The notes below the pieces were generated by a model that ran no database searches, was not told where the DNA came from, and saw only the letters and a program-made list of their open reading frames with translations. From contig NZ_JAINRC010000015.1 of NCBI RefSeq assembly GCF_020400655.1, positions 186,001-250,000 on the forward strand: DNA of 64,000 bases, read 5' to 3'. Shown here piece after piece: positions 61,618-64,000 of this stretch. The stretch is from Streptomyces spinosus (lineage in GTDB: Bacteria; Actinomycetota; Actinomycetes; Streptomycetales; Streptomycetaceae). Numbering within the stretch: position 1 is the stretch's first letter; each line of letters begins with the position of its first letter. Made by a program: the position numbers and the translations under genes.

Positions 61618-64000
61618 TTACAGCCCGTACTTCTCCCGGGCCTCCTTGACCGCGGTCGCCTTCACCTCGCCGCGCCGGGCGAGCTGGGCCAGCGACGCGA
61701 CGACGATCGACTGGGCGTCGACGCCGAAGTGGCGGCGGGCGGCCTCACGGGTGTCCGACAGACCGAAGCCGTCGGCGCCCAGCGAGGACCAGTCCTGCTC
61801 CACCCACTGCGCGATCTGGTCCGGGACCTGGCGCATGTAGTCGGAGACGGCCAGCACCGGGCCCTCGGCGCCCTGGAGCGCCTGGCGGACGTACGGCACC
61901 CGCTCCTCGCCGCGCAGCAGCGCCGCGTCGGCCTCCATGGCGTCCCGGCGCAGCTCCGACCAGGAGGTCGCCGACCACACGTCCGCGGCCACGCCCCACT
62001 CCTCGGCCAGCAGCTTCTGCGCCTGGAGGGCCCAGTGGATCGCCGTGCCCGAGCCCAGCAGCTGGATGCGCGGGGCGTTGGCGGGCACGGAGACACCCGC
62101 GGACTCGGCCGTGTTGAAGCGGTACAGGCCCTTGACGATGCCCTCGTCGATGCCGAGGCCCTGGGGCTTGGCCGGCTGCGGCAGCGGCTCGTTGTAGACC
62201 GTCAGGTAGTAGAAGACGTTCTGGTCCTCGCCCGGCTTGGCCTCGCCGTACATCCGGCGCAGACCCTCACGGACGATCACCGCGATCTCGTAGGCGAACG
62301 CGGGGTCGTACGTCAGCGCGGCCGGGTTGGTCGCGGCGATGACCGGGGAGTGGCCGTCGGCGTGCTGGAGGCCCTCGCCGGTGAGGGTCGTACGGCCGGC
62401 CGTCGCGCCGACGAGGAAGCCGCGGCCGAGCTGGTCGCCGAGCTGCCACATCTGGTCGGCGGTGCGCTGCCAGCCGAACATCGAGTAGAAGATGTAGAAC
62501 GGGATCATCGCCTCGCCGTGCGTCGCGTACGCGGTGGACGCGGCGATGAAGTCGGCCATCGAACCGGCCTCGGTGATCCCCTCGTTGAGGATCTGGCCGT
62601 TCTTGGCCTCCTTGTAGTACATCAGCTGGTCGCGGTCGACCGGCTCGTACGTCTGGCCCTTGGGGGAGTAGATGCCCAGCGACGGGAACAGGCTCTCCAT
62701 GCCGAAGGTGCGCGCCTCGTCGGGGACGATCGGCACCCAGCGCCTGCCCGTCTCCTTGTCCCGGACCAGGTCCTTGACCAGGCGGACGAAGGCCATGGTG
62801 GTGGCCACGTTCTGGGAGCCCGAGCCCTTGTCGAAGGAGGCGAACGCCTTCTCGGCGGGGGCCGGCAGCGGGGCGAGCGCGTGCGTGCGGCGGGCCGGGG
62901 CCGGGCCGCCGAGGGCCGCGCGGCGCTCCTGGAGGTAGCGGACCTCCGGGGAGTCGGCGCCCGGGTGGCCGTAGGGCACCACGCCGTCGGTGAAGTCGCT
63001 GTCCTTGATCGGCAGGCCGAGCAGGTCGCGCATCGCCTTGAACTCGTCCACCGAGAGCTTCTTCATCTGGTGGTTGGCGTTCTTCGACGCGAAGCCCTCG
63101 CCGAGGGTGTGGCCCTTGACCGTCTGGGCCAGGATCACGGTCGGCGCGCCCTTGTGCTCGACGGCGGCCTTGTACGCGGCGTAGACCTTGCGCGGCTCGT
63201 GACCGCCGCGCGAGAAGTGGAAGCAGTCGAGGATCTTGTCGTCGCTCAGCAGCTTCGCCATCTCGGCGAGCGCCGGGTCCTTGCCGAAGAAGTCCTCGCG
63301 GATGTAGGCGGCGCCGCGGGTCTGGTACGTCTGGACCTGTGCGTCCGGTACCTCGCGCAGCCGGCGTACCAGCGCGCCCGTGGTGTCGAGCTGGAACAGC
63401 TCGTCCCAGGCCGAGCCCCACAGCGTCTTGATCACGTTCCAGCCGGCGCCGCGGAACTGGGCCTCCAGCTCCTGCACGATCTTGAAGTTGGCGCGGACCG
63501 GGCCGTCGAGGCGCTGCAGGTTGCAGTTGATGACGAAGGTGAGGTTGTCCAGCTCCTCACGCGCGGCCAGCGCGAGGGCCGCCGTCGACTCCGGCTCGTC
63601 CATCTCGCCGTCGCCGAGGAAGGCCCAGACGTGGGAGGCGGAGACGTCCTTGATGCCGCGGTTGGTGAGGTAGCGGTTGAAGCGCGCCTGGTAGATGGCG
63701 GAGAGCGGGCCGAGGCCCATCGACACCGTCGGGAACTCCCACAGCCAGGGCAGACGGCGCGGGTGCGGGTAGGACGGCAGGCCGTTGCCGCCGGCCTCCT
63801 GGCGGAAGTTGTCCAGGTGCTGCTCGCCGAGCCGGCCGTCGAGGAAGGCGCGGGCGTAGATGCCGGGGGAGGCGTGGCCCTGGATGTAGAGCTGGTCGCC
63901 GGAGCCGTCCCCCTCCTTGCCCTTGAAGAAGTGGTTGAAGCCGGTCTCGTACAGCCAGGCCGCGGAGGCGAAGGTGGCGATGTGGCCGCCGACGCCGTGC
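61618..64000 (-). CDS. aceE: Pyruvate dehydrogenase E1 component, homodimeric type; 5' part outside the window
   Basis: Thiamine-diphosphate E1 subunit that decarboxylates pyruvate and acetylates the lipoyl group of E2. About 794 codons are visible, ending at TAA; the missing N-terminal part is about 110-120 residues. Landmarks from the N-terminal side: YIQGHASPGIYARAFL, EFPTVSMGLGP, the ThDP motif FLGDGEMDEPEST...FVINCNLQ, VKGHTLGEG, VPIVPDEARTFGMESLF and PFYIFYSMFGWQRTADQ. It depends on lipoate made through LipA/LipB encoded 8-12 kb away. A UUCG-loop terminator follows. Confidence 0.97.
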   Translation of the reverse strand, partial: HGVGGHIATFASAAWLYETGFNHFFKGKEGDGSGDQLYIQGHASPGIYARAFLDGRLGEQHLDNFRQEAGGNGLPSYPHPRRLPWLWEFPTVSMGLGPLSAIYQARFNRYLTNRGIKDVSASHVWAFLGDGEMDEPESTAALALAAREELDNLTFVINCNLQRLDGPVRANFKIVQELEAQFRGAGWNVIKTLWGSAWDELFQLDTTGALVRRLREVPDAQVQTYQTRGAAYIREDFFGKDPALAEMAKLLSDDKILDCFHFSRGGHEPRKVYAAYKAAVEHKGAPTVILAQTVKGHTLGEGFASKNANHQMKKLSVDEFKAMRDLLGLPIKDSDFTDGVVPYGHPGADSPEVRYLQERRAALGGPAPARRTHALAPLPAPAEKAFASFDKGSGSQNVATTMAFVRLVKDLVRDKETGRRWVPIVPDEARTFGMESLFPSLGIYSPKGQTYEPVDRDQLMYYKEAKNGQILNEGITEAGSMADFIAASTAYATHGEAMIPFYIFYSMFGWQRTADQMWQLGDQLGRGFLVGATAGRTTLTGEGLQHADGHSPVIAATNPAALTYDPAFAYEIAVIVREGLRRMYGEAKPGEDQNVFYYLTVYNEPLPQPAKPQGLGIDEGIVKGLYRFNTAESAGVSVPANAPRIQLLGSGTAIHWALQAQKLLAEEWGVAADVWSATSWSELRRDAMEADAALLRGEERVPYVRQALQGAEGPVLAVSDYMRQVPDQIAQWVEQDWSSLGADGFGLSDTREAARRHFGVDAQSIVVASLAQLARRGEVKATAVKEAREKYGL

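Overview
This window is a very GC-rich (strongly G/C third codon position) stretch of a Streptomyces chromosome. The evidence is a type II polyketide spore-pigment (whiE-type) cluster, a WhiJ-type regulator module with DUF397 and DUF5753 proteins, both GSI (glnA) and GSII (glnII) glutamine synthetases plus glnE, a malR-malEFG-aglA locus without its own ATPase, and AGGAG-type ribosome sites with frequent GTG starts. No tRNA, rRNA, insertion sequence, phage gene or CRISPR array was seen.

Layout. 1-3.9 kb: glnE (start just outside the window) convergent with a PAP2 phosphatase. 3.9-17.5 kb: maltose/starch block, with the LacI-type repressor malR divergent from malE-malF-malG-aglA, then a secreted alpha-amylase and a giant secreted amylopullulanase. 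CTTGC-containing repeats recur in its promoters. 17.6-21.3 kb: CHMI-like protein, then an anti-sigma-like ATPase, WhiJ-like HTH protein, DUF397 protein and DUF574 methyltransferase, closed by a TetR regulator. 21.4-30.2 kb: membrane-anchored sigma-like protein, TPR protein, lipoprotein, DUF1996 secreted protein with a Gln/Gly linker, two-component pair, epimerase, winged-helix regulator and a candidate leader peptide. 30.4-40.9 kb: glnII, a MarR/hydrolase pair around a shared operator, a second Gln/Gly-linker secreted protein, ArsC-like protein, AlkZ-like glycosylase, pspAB-htpX, a small glycine-heptad membrane protein, glnA and an RDD protein.

41-50.4 kb: complete spore-pigment cluster (hydroxylase divergent from SchA/CurD protein, cupin, KS-alpha, CLF, ACP, two cyclases), flanked by an O-methyltransferase and a secreted beta-helix protein. 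It lies inside an otherwise conserved core run between the RDD gene and a DUF4191 gene. 50.4-64 kb: DUF4191, a small conserved protein, lipA and lipB, an NsdA-like TPR regulator, an amine-oxidase-family flavoprotein, TIGR01777 epimerase, GNAT acetyltransferase, MarP-type protease, DUF4240 protein, WYL regulator, and aceE running off the right edge.

Functional links. GlnE modifies GlnA at the tyrosine visible here as Tyr397, and glnA (clearly) and glnII (more weakly) carry 11-bp-phased GlnR-type boxes. LipA and LipB make the cofactor used by the pyruvate dehydrogenase complex whose E1 subunit is aceE. Secreted amylase and pullulanase would feed the maltodextrin ABC transporter and AglA, probably under MalR.
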